64,000 nt of DNA from Caulobacter sp. GTDB taxonomy: Bacteria > Pseudomonadota > Alphaproteobacteria > Caulobacterales > Caulobacteraceae. The stretch covers positions 1-64,000 of the forward strand of contig JAQGIP010000114.1 of NCBI GenBank assembly GCA_028291055.1, read 5' to 3'. Shown piece by piece: positions 1 to 10,152 of this stretch (position 1 is its first letter; every line of letters begins with the position of its first letter). Below the pieces are notes generated by a model. It saw only the letters and a program-made list of their open reading frames with translations. It did no database searches and had not been told where the DNA came from. Made by a program: the position numbers and the translations under genes.

Positions 1-342
1 CCCGTCCAGGCCGCCGCGCCGACGCCCGCGCCGCCCAGGCCCACCGCCATGATCGCCGTCTCCCAGCCGACTCCGGCCGCTGTCTCCAAGCCGCTGACCG
101 GCGGGACCTCGGTGCAGATCGGCGCCTTTTCCTCCACGACCGCCGCCGACAAGGGCTGGTCCGACGCCGCCCGCGTGGCGCCCGGCGCCTCCATGGGCAA
201 GGGCAAGCGGGTCGAGACCGTGGCCGCGCCGGACGGCAAGCCGCTCTACCGCACCCTGATGACCGGCTTCAGCTCGCGCCAGGAGGCCCAGGCCTTCTGC
301 GTCACCCTGGCGGGGGCCGGAAAGAAGTGCATCGTTAAGTGA
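1..342 (+). CDS. SPOR-domain protein, C-terminal part (5' truncated by window edge)
   Basis: The frame is open from base 1 and ends in TGA at 340-342, so the gene starts outside the window. A Pro/Ala-rich linker is followed by a SPOR-like fold: SVQIGAFSS at its start, then a repeat of the same pattern with LYRTLMTGFSSRQEAQAFC and a final KKCIVK strand. SPOR domains bind denuded septal peptidoglycan, and the full protein is usually a membrane-anchored division or cell-wall protein. The GTG start of nagZ overlaps its stop by 4 bases, which fits a cell-wall operon. An internal ATG at 49 is unlikely to be the real start because the Pro/Ala linker continues upstream. Confidence 0.85.
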   Translation, partial: PVQAAAPTPAPPRPTAMIAVSQPTPAAVSKPLTGGTSVQIGAFSSTTAADKGWSDAARVAPGASMGKGKRVETVAAPDGKPLYRTLMTGFSSRQEAQAFCVTLAGAGKKCIVK

Positions 343-1346
343 GCGAGACCGCCTGCATCCTCGGGTGCGCCGGGCTGACGCTGACGGCTGACGAAGCCGC
401 CTTCTTCCGCGCGGTTAGGCCGTGGGGCTTCATCCTCTTCAAGCGCAATATCGACACACCGGACCAGGTGCGCGCCCTGACCGCCGCCCTGCGCGAGACC
501 GTGGGACGGGCCGACGCGCCGATCCTGATCGACCAGGAGGGCGGGCGCGTTCAGCGCCTGGGCCCGCCGCACTGGCCCAAATATCCGCCGGGCCGGGCCT
601 ATGGGCAGTTGAAGACCAACGATCCTCTGGTTCGCCGCGAGATCACCCGGCTGGGCGCGCGGCTGATGGCGCATGACCTGCGCGCGCTGGGCATCAACGT
701 CGACTGCGTGCCGGTGCTGGATGTGCCGTCTCCCGACGCCCACGACATCATCGGCGACCGGGCCTATGGCGACACCGTCGACGAGGTGGCCGCGCTCGGC
801 CGCGCCGCCGCCGAGGGGCTGATCGCGGGCGGGGTGCTGCCGGTGATCAAGCACATGCCGGGGCATGGCCGCGCCATGGCCGACAGTCATATGGACCTGC
901 CGGTGGTTGCTGCCTCGCTTGAGGCGCTGGAGGGCCGGGATTTCGAGCCCTTCCGCATCCTGTCGGACATGCCGATGGCGATGAGCGCCCACGTTGTCTA
1001 CACCGCCGTCGATCCCAAGGCCCCGGCCACCACCTCGCGCAAGGCGATCCGCTCGGTGATCCGGGGCTCCATCGGCTTCGACGGCCTGCTGATGACCGAC
1101 GACCTGTCCATGAAGGCGCTGAAGGGCGATTTCACCGCCCGCGCCAAGGCCGCGCTGGCCGCCGGATGCGACATGGTGCTGCACTGTAACGGGGCGATGG
1201 AGGAGATGACGGCGGTGGTCGCGGGCTGCCGTCCGTTGGCGGGTAAGGCGAAACGGCGGGCCGAGGCGGCGCTGGGCAGGCTCGCGAAACATGTGGAGCC
1301 TTTGGACCTGTCTGAAGCCAGGGCTCGATTCGAAGCCGCCTTCTAG
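339..1346 (+). CDS. nagZ: beta-N-acetylhexosaminidase (GH3)
   Basis: 335 aa, the usual NagZ size. It removes N-acetylglucosamine from 1,6-anhydro-muropeptides in the cytoplasm during peptidoglycan recycling. The GH3 signature KHMPGHGRAMADSH lies near residues 171-184, with the His/Asp dyad of NagZ enzymes. The nucleophile Asp lies in LMTDDLSMKAL near residue 250, and DQEGGRVQR near residue 65 is the conserved substrate-binding segment. There is no signal peptide. The GTG start overlaps the upstream SPOR gene stop (GTGA), so the two are probably translationally coupled. scpA follows after 13 bases. Confidence 0.96.
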   Translation: MSETACILGCAGLTLTADEAAFFRAVRPWGFILFKRNIDTPDQVRALTAALRETVGRADAPILIDQEGGRVQRLGPPHWPKYPPGRAYGQLKTNDPLVRREITRLGARLMAHDLRALGINVDCVPVLDVPSPDAHDIIGDRAYGDTVDEVAALGRAAAEGLIAGGVLPVIKHMPGHGRAMADSHMDLPVVAASLEALEGRDFEPFRILSDMPMAMSAHVVYTAVDPKAPATTSRKAIRSVIRGSIGFDGLLMTDDLSMKALKGDFTARAKAALAAGCDMVLHCNGAMEEMTAVVAGCRPLAGKAKRRAEAALGRLAKHVEPLDLSEARARFEAAF

Positions 1347-1359
1347 GCAGACTCCCGCC

Positions 1360-2178
1360 ATGAGCGGGACGTTCCAACCGATTCTCGACTTCGCGGCGGC
1401 CGATGTGGCGGCCGAGGACGGCGAGGCGCTGATCATCGACCTAGAGGGCTATGAAGGGCCGCTCCATGTGCTGCTGCATCTTGCGCGCACCCAGAAGGTC
1501 GATCTTCTGCAGCTGTCGATCACCAAGCTGGCCGATCAGTATCTGGCCTTTGTGAAACAGGCCCGGCGGTTGCGGTTCTCGCTGGCCGCCGACTATCTGG
1601 TGATGGCCTCGTGGCTGGCCTACCTCAAATCGCGGCTGCTGCTGCCCAAGCCCGAGCGGCCCAAGGGCGATGAGCCGCCGGCGGAAATCATCGCCGCGCA
1701 GCTGGCCTTCCGGCTGGCCAAGCTGGACGCTATGCGCAAGGCGGCCGAGGCGCTGGCGACGACCGCCCAGCTGAAGCGCGACGTCTTCACCCGGGGCGAC
1801 CCGGAGGCCATCAAGGTGATTGCGTCCAAGGAGCTGGAGGGCGACCTTTACGGGCTGATGAGCGCCTATATCGGCCAGCGGAAGCGTGAGCAGGAGCGCC
1901 ACTACACGCCCCGCGCCCCGGAAGCCTATCCCCTGGACGACGCGCGCCAGCGGCTGCGGGGACTGCTTCCGGAGATGAAGAGCTGGACGCCGTTGGCCGG
2001 CGTCGCGCCCCTGATGCCCGAGGGTGAGGCAGGGCCCAGCCGGGCGTCCTATGTGGCCTCGACCCTGTCGGCCAGCCTGGAGCTGGTCAAGGAGGGCGCC
2101 ATCGAGGCGCGGCAACTGGAGGCCTTCGCCGACATCTATCTGCGCACCCGCAAGACGGAGCGGGTCAACGTCGCATGA
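1360..2178 (+). CDS. scpA: segregation and condensation protein A (kleisin)
   Basis: 272 aa from ATG 1360. The open frame extends upstream into nagZ, but this ATG sits just past the nagZ stop and gives a normal ScpA N-terminus. EGYEGPLHVLLHLARTQKVD (about residues 29-48) is the kleisin N-terminal signature that binds the SMC neck. FSLAADYLVMASWLAYLKSR follows. The C-terminal winged helix (LVKEGAIEARQLEAFADIYL) binds the SMC head. ScpA works with ScpB and SMC in chromosome condensation and segregation. It overlaps scpB by 4 bases. Confidence 0.95.
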   Translation: MSGTFQPILDFAAADVAAEDGEALIIDLEGYEGPLHVLLHLARTQKVDLLQLSITKLADQYLAFVKQARRLRFSLAADYLVMASWLAYLKSRLLLPKPERPKGDEPPAEIIAAQLAFRLAKLDAMRKAAEALATTAQLKRDVFTRGDPEAIKVIASKELEGDLYGLMSAYIGQRKREQERHYTPRAPEAYPLDDARQRLRGLLPEMKSWTPLAGVAPLMPEGEAGPSRASYVASTLSASLELVKEGAIEARQLEAFADIYLRTRKTERVNVA

Positions 2179-2867
2179 CCGAGTCCCTGGCCGAGGAGAT
2201 CGCCGCCGAAGGTGCGGTGGCTGTGGAGGACCCGGCCGAGACGGAGCGCCGGATCGAGGCGCTGCTGTTCGCCGCCGACGGGCCGCTGTCGGTTGTTGAG
2301 CTGGCCGGGCGGTTGCCGGAAGGGGCGGGCGTGGAGGCGGCGCTTGAGTCGCTGAAGGCGCGCTATGAGGGCAGGGGGGTGGAGCTGGTCCCCGTGGCCG
2401 GGCGCTGGCGCTTCCAGACGGCGGAAGACCTCGCCTTCCTGATGACGGAAGAGCGCCAGGAACCGCGGCGGCTGTCGAAGGCCGCGCAGGAGACCCTGGC
2501 CATCATCGCCTATCACCAGCCGGTGACCCGGGCCGACATCGAGGCGGTGCGCGGGGTGCAGGCCTCCAGCGGCACGCTCGACGTGCTGATGGAGCTGGGG
2601 CTGGTGCGCATGCGCGGTCGTCGCCGCACGCCGGGACGCCCGGTGACCTATGGGACGACCGACGCCTTTCTCGAACACTATGGGCTGGCGAGCTTGAGCG
2701 ACCTGCCCGGCATGGGGGAGATGAAGGCGGCGGGCCTGCTGGACATGAACCTTCCGCCCGGCTTCTCCGTGCCCGACCCCATGGCCGGGGGCGACGACGA
2801 GGACCCGCTCGACGAGGGCGAACAGCCCGAATTCCACCAGGACTTCCTGGGAGATGAAACGCCTTGA
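2175..2867 (+). CDS. scpB: segregation and condensation protein B
   Basis: 230 aa, with the start overlapping the scpA stop (ATGA). It has tandem winged-helix domains: [20 protein letters not shown] in the first, and [20 protein letters not shown] followed by [20 protein letters not shown] in the second. The [18 protein letters not shown] segment closes the core, and the tail is acidic. It is the SMC-complex partner of ScpA. The nagZ-scpA-scpB-tat order is a common alphaproteobacterial arrangement. Confidence 0.95.
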   Translation: MTESLAEEIAAEGAVAVEDPAETERRIEALLFAADGPLSVVELAGRLPEGAGVEAALESLKARYEGRGVELVPVAGRWRFQTAEDLAFLMTEERQEPRRLSKAAQETLAIIAYHQPVTRADIEAVRGVQASSGTLDVLMELGLVRMRGRRRTPGRPVTYGTTDAFLEHYGLASLSDLPGMGEMKAAGLLDMNLPPGFSVPDPMAGGDDEDPLDEGEQPEFHQDFLGDETP

Positions 2868-2923
2868 TCGCAAGGGCTGTCTTCTGCGCAGGTCGAGTGG
2901 GCGTTTAGAAACGGGGGCGAACC

Positions 2924-3139
2924 ATGGGCGCGTTTTCGATAATCCACTGGTTGATCGTCGCCCCGCTGTTCCTGGGGATGCTGTTCGTGCCCACCTTCGT
3001 GGCGCTCGGAAACCACCGTTCCAACTGGCCTTTGATCATGGTCGCCAACCTCCTGCTCGGCTGGACGGGCATCGGTTGGATCGTCATCCTGTTGTGGGCC
3101 GCGCTGGGATGGGGCGACAAAACCGTGAAAGCCCTGTAG
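2924..3139 (+). CDS. 71-aa membrane protein, superinfection-immunity (Imm) family-like
   Basis: 71 aa with two predicted hydrophobic segments: residues about 5-27 ([19 protein letters not shown]) and 38-63. The pattern N-x(11)[19 protein letters not shown] resembles the T4 superinfection immunity protein family (PF14373), small two-span proteins frequent in bacterial genomes. The start ATG 2924 has GGGGGCGA upstream. It lies between scpB and tatA on the same strand. A 5-bp-stem hairpin (3138-3151) begins at its stop codon but lacks a T-tract. Family assignment comes from pattern recognition only, and the cellular role is unknown. Confidence 0.7.
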   Translation: MGAFSIIHWLIVAPLFLGMLFVPTFVALGNHRSNWPLIMVANLLLGWTGIGWIVILLWAALGWGDKTVKAL

Positions 3140-3225
3140 GGGAGCGCCCCTCTAGCGCCTATATTGCGTGTGATTTGAGATTCCGGCCCGGGCGACGCGC
3201 CTTGGCCCTGACAAGGAGATCCGCC

Positions 3226-3450
3226 GTGCTGGGTGGAATGAGTTGGATTCACTGGGTGATCGTGATCGCCGTTGTCGCGCTGCTGTTTGGCGGCCGTGGC
3301 AAGCTGTCCGGTTTGATGGGCGACGCCGCCAAGGGCATCCGCGCCTTCCGCGACGGCCTGAAGGGCGAGGACGAGATCACGACGACGGACAAGACCGGCG
3401 CCGCGTTGCCCCGCACCGAATCCACCCAAAAAGAAGAAGCCAAGAGCTAG
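3226..3450 (+). CDS. tatA: Sec-independent translocase subunit TatA
   Basis: 74 aa from GTG 3226. AAGGAGAT at 3213-3220 is 5 bases from this GTG but 17 from the ATG at 3238, so GTG is preferred. A single N-terminal span ([18 protein letters not shown]) is followed by the amphipathic helix ([18 protein letters not shown]) and a short charged tail, the standard TatA topology. TatA multimers form the pore for folded twin-arginine substrates. The FGGRGK hinge carries one Gly more than the common FGRGK. tatB follows after 73 bases. Confidence 0.95.
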   Translation: MLGGMSWIHWVIVIAVVALLFGGRGKLSGLMGDAAKGIRAFRDGLKGEDEITTTDKTGAALPRTESTQKEEAKS

Positions 3451-3523
3451 TCTCTTAGGCTTCGCTGCACGGCATGCGCTTTCCCGCTTGATCGGGGCGG
3501 CGTTACGCCCATAAGGCGCCCCT

Positions 3524-4033
3524 ATGCTGCCTGACGTCGGGATCACCGAATATCTGGTTATCGCCGCGGTCGCCCTGATCGTGGTCGGACCCAAAGACCT
3601 GCCCGTCCTGATGCGCAAGCTCGGTCAATGGATCGGCAAGATGCGCAACATGGCGTCGGAATTCCGCGCCAGCTTCGACGAGATGGCGCGCCAGTCGGAA
3701 CTGGACGACCTGCGCAAGGAGGTCGAGGCCATGCGCAACGGCCAGCTGCTCAGCCCGGCCAATATCGCCGCCGACCACGCCGGCTCCGCCGAAATCCAGC
3801 AGACCTTCGCCGACATCGAGGCGGGCCTGAGGGGCGGCGAGGTGTCGATGCATCCTCCCATGGGCGCCAATGCGCTCCAGGCCGACCTGACCGGCGCCCA
3901 TCTGCCGATGGATGCGGCCGTCAAAGCCAAGGCGCCGCGCAAGCGCGCGCCGAAGGCCCCCGTCATCACCGGCCCCGCCGAGGGCGCCGCGCCCGCCGCC
4001 AAGCCCCGCCGCACCACGAGGACCAAGGCGTGA
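3524..4033 (+). CDS. tatB: Sec-independent translocase subunit TatB
   Basis: 169 aa. The N-terminal span (GITEYLVIAAVALIVVGPKD) carries the conserved VVGPKDLPVL hinge of TatB and is followed by an amphipathic helix (LMRKLGQWIGKMRNMASEFR). A long variable Ala/Lys/Pro-rich tail then ends in RTTRTKA. TatB pairs with TatC as the twin-arginine signal receptor. Its TGA overlaps the GTG start of tatC by 3 bases. Confidence 0.95.
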   Translation: MLPDVGITEYLVIAAVALIVVGPKDLPVLMRKLGQWIGKMRNMASEFRASFDEMARQSELDDLRKEVEAMRNGQLLSPANIAADHAGSAEIQQTFADIEAGLRGGEVSMHPPMGANALQADLTGAHLPMDAAVKAKAPRKRAPKAPVITGPAEGAAPAAKPRRTTRTKA

Positions 4034-4926
4034 GCCTGCCCGACGACGACAACGACATCGAGAATTCGCGCGCCCCGCTCCTTGACCACCTGGTCGAGCT
4101 GCGCGGCCGGCTGATCATCTGCGTGGCCGCGGTGTTCGTGGGCTTCGGGATATGTTTCGGCTTCTCCAAGCAGATCTTCGAATTCCTGCTGGCCCCCTTC
4201 GAGATGGGCGCGGCCCTGCTGGCGGCCCAGCACGCGAGCGGCGGCCATAGCGGCCCCTTCGACCTGCTGCTGGTGCTGACGGGACTGAAGCATCTGGCGC
4301 CCGGCATGGTGAAGCATGTGGACTTCATCTTCACCGGCCCGCTGGAGCTGTTCTACGCCAAGCTGAAGCTGTCCGGCTTCGGCGCGGTGGTGCTGACCTT
4401 CCCGGTCCTGGCCTGGCAGCTGTACCGGTTCGTGGCGCCGGGCCTCTACAAGCGCGAACGCAACGCCTTCCTGCCCTTCCTGGTGGCCTCGCCGGTGCTG
4501 TTCGTGATGGGCGCGGCGCTGGTCTATTACATCATGCTGCCGTTCGTTCTGTGGTTCGCGCTCGGCCAGCAGATCGTGGGCCCCAACGTCTCGGTGCAGC
4601 TGCTGCCGAAAGTGTCGGACTATCTGACCCTGGTGACGACCCTGATCCTGGCGTTCGGCCTGTGTTTCCAGCTGCCGGTGGTGCTGTCGCTGGCGGGCCT
4701 CGCGGGCCTGCTGGATTCCAAGGCCCTGCGCAGCGGCCGGCGCTATGCGATCGTCGCCGTGTTCGTGGTGGCGGCGGTGATCACGCCCCCCGATCCCATC
4801 AGCCAGATGACCTTGGCGATCCCGATCTGCCTGCTCTACGAGGTATCGATCTGGTGCGTGTGGTTGATCGAACGGCGCCGCAAGAAGAACGAGGCGTCGG
4901 AGTCTCGCGACATCGTGGCGACCTGA
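4030..4926 (+). CDS. tatC: Sec-independent translocase subunit TatC
   Basis: 298 aa from GTG 4030, which overlaps the tatB stop. The N-terminal motif APLLDHLVELRGRLI is typical of TatC. Six membrane segments follow, with PLELFYAKLKLSGFGAVV corresponding to the conserved TP(x)E region and YRFVAPGLYKRERN to the cytoplasmic loop after span 2. VITPPDPISQMTLAIP lies before the last span. The first periplasmic loop is longer than in E. coli TatC, with the His/Gly-rich AAQHASGGHSGPF and extra residues before the PLELF motif. Confidence 0.96.
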   Translation: MSLPDDDNDIENSRAPLLDHLVELRGRLIICVAAVFVGFGICFGFSKQIFEFLLAPFEMGAALLAAQHASGGHSGPFDLLLVLTGLKHLAPGMVKHVDFIFTGPLELFYAKLKLSGFGAVVLTFPVLAWQLYRFVAPGLYKRERNAFLPFLVASPVLFVMGAALVYYIMLPFVLWFALGQQIVGPNVSVQLLPKVSDYLTLVTTLILAFGLCFQLPVVLSLAGLAGLLDSKALRSGRRYAIVAVFVVAAVITPPDPISQMTLAIPICLLYEVSIWCVWLIERRRKKNEASESRDIVAT

Positions 4927-4977
4927 CTACTGCTTTTGCCGCCTTGCACGGTTGGCGCCCAAGCCGACGCGCCTTAG

Positions 4978-6594
<1,617 letters not shown>

Positions 6595-6610
6595 GTATCC
6601 TCCTCCACGC

Positions 6611-6738
6611 TCCGCTCATCCCGACGAAAGTCGGGACCCATGGTGAGTCCGGAGATCGGGGCGCTGTTGCCTGGGGCATCCACCTGCGTATCTGTCTGAA
6701 CGGCCCCATGGGTCCCGGCCTTCGCCGGGATGAGCGGA
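6611..6738. repeat. Paired-hairpin intergenic repeat, copy 1
   Basis: Terminal inverted repeats of about 33 bp lie at 6611-6643 and 6706-6738. Each arm is itself a hairpin: CCCGAC-GAAA-GTCGGG on the left, and the complement of CCCGGC-GAAG-GCCGGG on the right. The element fills the serS-surE gap and ends 7 bases before the surE ATG. A second copy is at 43444-43574. The layout resembles REP/BIME-type or small non-autonomous palindromic elements; no transposase is present. Confidence 0.85.
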
Positions 6739-6745
6739 TTTCTTG

Positions 6746-7528
6746 ATGCGCATTCTCCTCACCAACGACGACGGCATCCATGCGGATGGCCTGAAGTGCC
6801 TGGAGCGGATCGCCCGCACCCTGTCGGACGACGTCTGGATCGTGGCCCCGGAATACGAGCAGTCGGGCGCCAGCCGGGCGCTGACGCTGTCGGACCCGAT
6901 CCGGGTGCGCAAGCTGGACGCCCAGCGTTTTGCCGTCTCCGGCACGCCCACCGACTGCGTGATGATGGGGGTGCGCGAACTGGTCGAGGGCGCCGCGCCC
7001 GGCCTGGTGCTGTCGGGCGTCAACCACGGCCAGAACCTCGCCGAGGACGTGACCATGTCCGGCACGGTGGCCGGCGCGATCGAGGGCATGGCGCTGGGCA
7101 TACCGTCCATGGCGCTGTCCCAGGCGGTGCTCCGCTTCCATGACGACGTGGTGCTGCACTGGGAGACGACCGAGGCCTATGCGCCGGGCGTCATCAAGCG
7201 GCTGCTGGAGATCGGCTGGCCCAAGGACGTGATCCTGAACCTGAACTTCCCGGCGGTGGAGCCGGACCAGGTCAAGGAGATCGAGGTCACCCGCCAAGGG
7301 TTCCGCGACACCCATATCCGCAGCGCCGAGAAGCGTATCGATATGCGCGGCCGCGCCTACTATTGGATGGGCTTCAACGGCCAGCTGTCCGACCCCGCCG
7401 AGGGCACCGACCTGCGCGCCATCTATGAGGGCCGTATTTCGGTTACCCCGCTGCATATCGATCTGACCCATATGGAAACCGTCCACGCGCTCAAGGGCGT
7501 GCTGGGCGGCCCACCCCCCAAAGCCTGA
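6746..7528 (+). CDS. surE: 5'-nucleotidase SurE
   Basis: 260 aa from ATG 6746, giving the canonical [11 protein letters not shown]-terminus; an in-frame TTG immediately upstream is less likely. The metal site is Asp8-Asp9, Ser40 in EYEQSGASR and Asn93 in SGVNHGQN, matching the SurE phosphatase family. It dephosphorylates nucleoside 5'/3'-monophosphates and is linked to stationary-phase survival. The repeat arm at 6706-6738 lies directly upstream, so the leader is highly structured and has no clear Shine-Dalgarno sequence. pcm follows after 5 bases. Confidence 0.96.
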   Translation: MRILLTNDDGIHADGLKCLERIARTLSDDVWIVAPEYEQSGASRALTLSDPIRVRKLDAQRFAVSGTPTDCVMMGVRELVEGAAPGLVLSGVNHGQNLAEDVTMSGTVAGAIEGMALGIPSMALSQAVLRFHDDVVLHWETTEAYAPGVIKRLLEIGWPKDVILNLNFPAVEPDQVKEIEVTRQGFRDTHIRSAEKRIDMRGRAYYWMGFNGQLSDPAEGTDLRAIYEGRISVTPLHIDLTHMETVHALKGVLGGPPPKA

Positions 7529-7533
7529 AGTTG

Positions 7534-8199
7534 ATGTCCGAACCGTCAGACGATCACGATACCGCCGAGACGCGACTGGCCCGCCTGATCCTGGCGTTGC
7601 GTTCGCAGGGCGTGACCGAGCCCGGCGTGCTGAACGCCATCGAGACGACGCCGCGCGACATCTTCGTGCCGGATCTGTTTCAGGAGCGGTCCTGGGAAGA
7701 CAGCGCGCTGCCCATCGCCTGCGGCCAGACCATCAGCCAGCCCTTCATCGTCGGCCTGATGACCCAGGCCCTGACCATCGAGCCCCGGGCCCGGGTGCTG
7801 GAGATCGGTACGGGGTCGGGCTACCAGACGACGATCCTGGCAAAATTGTCGCGGCTTGTTTACACCGTCGAGCGCTACCGCACCCTGCTGCGGGAGGCGG
7901 AGAGCCGTTTCCAGCAACTGGGTCTGGTCAACGTCATCACCCGGTTCGGCGATGGCGGCGAAGGGTGGCCGGAGCAGGCGCCATTTGACCGCATTCTGGT
8001 CACAGCGGCGGCGCCGGAAGAGCCCAAGGCTTTGCTTTCGCAGCTGAAACCGAATGGCGTTCTTGTGGCGCCGATCGGCAAGGGTCCGGTTCAGAGCCTG
8101 AGACGGTATGCGGGAGACGGAAAGGGTGGCTTCAAGGTGGAGCTGCTGGGCGACGTGAGGTTCGTGCCGTTGTTGGACGGCGTCGCGCGCGAACTCTGA
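7534..8199 (+). CDS. pcm: protein-L-isoaspartate O-methyltransferase
   Basis: 221 aa from ATG 7534, 5 bases after the surE stop; a TTG at 7531 is an in-frame alternative. SAM-binding motif I is VLEIGTGSGYQTTILAKL, preceded by the substrate loop region GQTISQPFIVGLMTQAL typical of PCMT. FDRILVTAAAPEEPKALLSQ is the later conserved motif. It repairs isoaspartyl residues in aged cytosolic proteins. The surE-pcm-nlpD order matches the enterobacterial surE-pcm-nlpD-rpoS locus, without rpoS here. Confidence 0.95.
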   Translation: MSEPSDDHDTAETRLARLILALRSQGVTEPGVLNAIETTPRDIFVPDLFQERSWEDSALPIACGQTISQPFIVGLMTQALTIEPRARVLEIGTGSGYQTTILAKLSRLVYTVERYRTLLREAESRFQQLGLVNVITRFGDGGEGWPEQAPFDRILVTAAAPEEPKALLSQLKPNGVLVAPIGKGPVQSLRRYAGDGKGGFKVELLGDVRFVPLLDGVAREL

Positions 8200-8285
8200 C
8201 GTATTTGTAAGTACCGGATGAGACGGCCTTAACGGATGATTCACGCCGTCGGGACCACTCGTTCGACTCAGTGTTAGGAGCGGCG

Positions 8286-10127
8286 ATGACGCACTTGTTG
8301 ATCCGGACCGCGACGGCCGTCCTTTTGGCAGCCAGCCTGGGCGCGTGCGCGAGCACGCCCCGCTATCCGACTGTGGCTGGGCAGGCCGAGGGCACGGGAC
8401 CGCGGTTGGCCACGCCCGCCTATCCGATCCGCGAGGCGAGGGTGGAACCGCTCGCGCCTGTGGCGGATGCGTCCATGGCCGACGAGCCGGTGGACGCGGC
8501 CCCCACCGCCGCCGCCGATGAGGGGCCGATGGCCGTCTCGCCGCCGCGGGCCGCGTCGGTGGTGAGCGAAGAGGCGCTGCCGGACCGGCCCGCTCCCAAG
8601 GATGAAATCAGCCGGCTGGACGTAGTGGCGGGCGAATATGCCTTCCTGCGCGTCAGCGACCACAGATCCGCCCTGCCGCCGGCCGATGCGCCGGGCGCCA
8701 AGGGCAAGAAGGGCAAGAAGGCCGAGCCGGCCAAGGGCGCGGCCCTGAAAGGCAAGGTATCGCCCTCCAAGAAGGCCCCCGCCAAGAAGGCGGCGGCCGA
8801 GAAGGCCTGCACCGGCCGTCACTGCAAGGCCGAGCCGGCCAAGGCGGCGGAAAAGCCCTGCAAGGGCCGTCACTGCAAGGCGGAGCCGGTCAAGGCCGCC
8901 GCCGAGAAGCCCTGCAAGGGCAAGCATTGCAAAGCCGCGCCCAAGGCAGAGCCCGCCAAGTCCACCCGCGGCCGTCACAGCGAAGAGGCTGCCCCCACGC
9001 CCGTGAAGTCCTCCGCCAAGGCCACCCCCGGCGTGATCGCCGGCGGCGCCGTGGTCAGCGTCGAGGGCCCGCCTGTCAGCTACAAGGTCAAGAGCGGCGA
9101 CACGGTCGACGGCGTCGCCGATAAGCTCAACACCAGCCGCAAGCAGCTGGTGGCCGACAACAAGCTGAAGTCGCCCTTCCATCTGAAGCTGGGTCAGGTC
9201 CTCAGGGGCCCGGCCAGCCACGGCAAGGCCTATGTGGTCCAGAGCGGCGACACCCTCTACGCCATCGCGCGGCGCTTCAGCGTCGATGCGTCGGACCTGG
9301 CCGACTACAACGACATGCGGGCCAGCGCCGCGCTCAAGCCCGGCCGCCGGCTCGACCTGCCGCCCGGCTTCAAGGACCGCGGCGTGCCCAAGGCGTCCGC
9401 GCCGCCGCGCGCCGCGCCGGTCCGCACACCGGTGCGTCCGCCCGTGCGGGAGCCGTCGGCCCCGATCTATCCGCAGCCGACGCCGCAGCAGCAACAGCCC
9501 GTGCAGCAGCCGCCCGTGGCGCGGCCGGCGATCCCGCTGGTGCGTGAGCCCAACGACCTGCCGCCGACCCGCCAGCCGGAGGTCCCGGGCAACCCCACCA
9601 CGCAGCCGAGCACGGTGACGCCCAGCCGGCCGCAGCCCTATGCCCCGACGACGCCCAGCCGTCCCCAACAGGGCCTGCCGCCCCTCAAGCCTACCGCCGC
9701 ACTGTCGCCGGAAGAGATCATCCGCGTCGCCGCCGGCCGTTTCAGCTGGCCGGTGGACGGCCAGGTCGTCTCCTCGTTCGGATCTCAGCCCGGCGGCCGG
9801 CGCAATGACGGCATCGACATCCAGGGCGCCGCGGGCGCCGTGGTGCGGTCCGCGGACGACGGCAAGGTGCTGCTGAGCAACGTCGTCCCGGGTCTGGGCA
9901 GGACGGTGCTGGTTTCGCACACTGGCGGGTGGGTCTCGGTCTATGCGGGGCTCGGCCGCTCGGATGTGAAGACCAATGACGTGCTGAAGGCCGGCGATCC
10001 GATCGGCGTGCTCGGCGCCACGGCCGAATCGCCCACCCCGCAGCTGCACTTCGAACTGCGCTACTCGCCGCGGTCCCAGGATCCGAAGAAGGCCTATAAT
10101 CCGACGCTGGTGCTGCCGGCCCGGTAG
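8286..10127 (+). CDS. NlpD-like lipoprotein: two LysM domains and a degenerate LytM (M23) domain
   Basis: 613 aa from ATG 8286, with TTAGGAG 5 bases upstream. The lipobox LGAC at the end of the signal sequence predicts an outer-membrane lipoprotein. A Lys/Ala-rich linker (about residues 135-250) holds three CxGxHC motifs. Two LysM domains follow (YKVKSGDTVDGVADKL near 267, YVVQSGDTLYAIARRF near 316), then a Pro/Gln-rich linker and a C-terminal M23 fold. Zinc ligands are missing: HxGxD is NDGID, YAH is YAG, and HLHFE is QLHFE. It therefore cannot be a standard zinc endopeptidase. Like E. coli NlpD or EnvC it more likely activates an amidase at the septum. The surE-pcm neighbourhood supports the NlpD reading. 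Confidence 0.88.
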   Translation: MTHLLIRTATAVLLAASLGACASTPRYPTVAGQAEGTGPRLATPAYPIREARVEPLAPVADASMADEPVDAAPTAAADEGPMAVSPPRAASVVSEEALPDRPAPKDEISRLDVVAGEYAFLRVSDHRSALPPADAPGAKGKKGKKAEPAKGAALKGKVSPSKKAPAKKAAAEKACTGRHCKAEPAKAAEKPCKGRHCKAEPVKAAAEKPCKGKHCKAAPKAEPAKSTRGRHSEEAAPTPVKSSAKATPGVIAGGAVVSVEGPPVSYKVKSGDTVDGVADKLNTSRKQLVADNKLKSPFHLKLGQVLRGPASHGKAYVVQSGDTLYAIARRFSVDASDLADYNDMRASAALKPGRRLDLPPGFKDRGVPKASAPPRAAPVRTPVRPPVREPSAPIYPQPTPQQQQPVQQPPVARPAIPLVREPNDLPPTRQPEVPGNPTTQPSTVTPSRPQPYAPTTPSRPQQGLPPLKPTAALSPEEIIRVAAGRFSWPVDGQVVSSFGSQPGGRRNDGIDIQGAAGAVVRSADDGKVLLSNVVPGLGRTVLVSHTGGWVSVYAGLGRSDVKTNDVLKAGDPIGVLGATAESPTPQLHFELRYSPRSQDPKKAYNPTLVLPAR

Positions 10128-10152
10128 CGGCGCCTGTCCGGCCCGGAGCGGT

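Noticed and set aside
3138..3151. AGGGG-AGCG-CCCCT hairpin after the 71-aa gene as terminator
   Set aside because: Only a 5-bp stem and no T-tract; tatA probably has read-through or its own promoter.
8790..8985. Cysteine repeats as c-type heme sites
   Set aside because: The pattern is CxxxxC with His before the second Cys; no CxxCH occurs.
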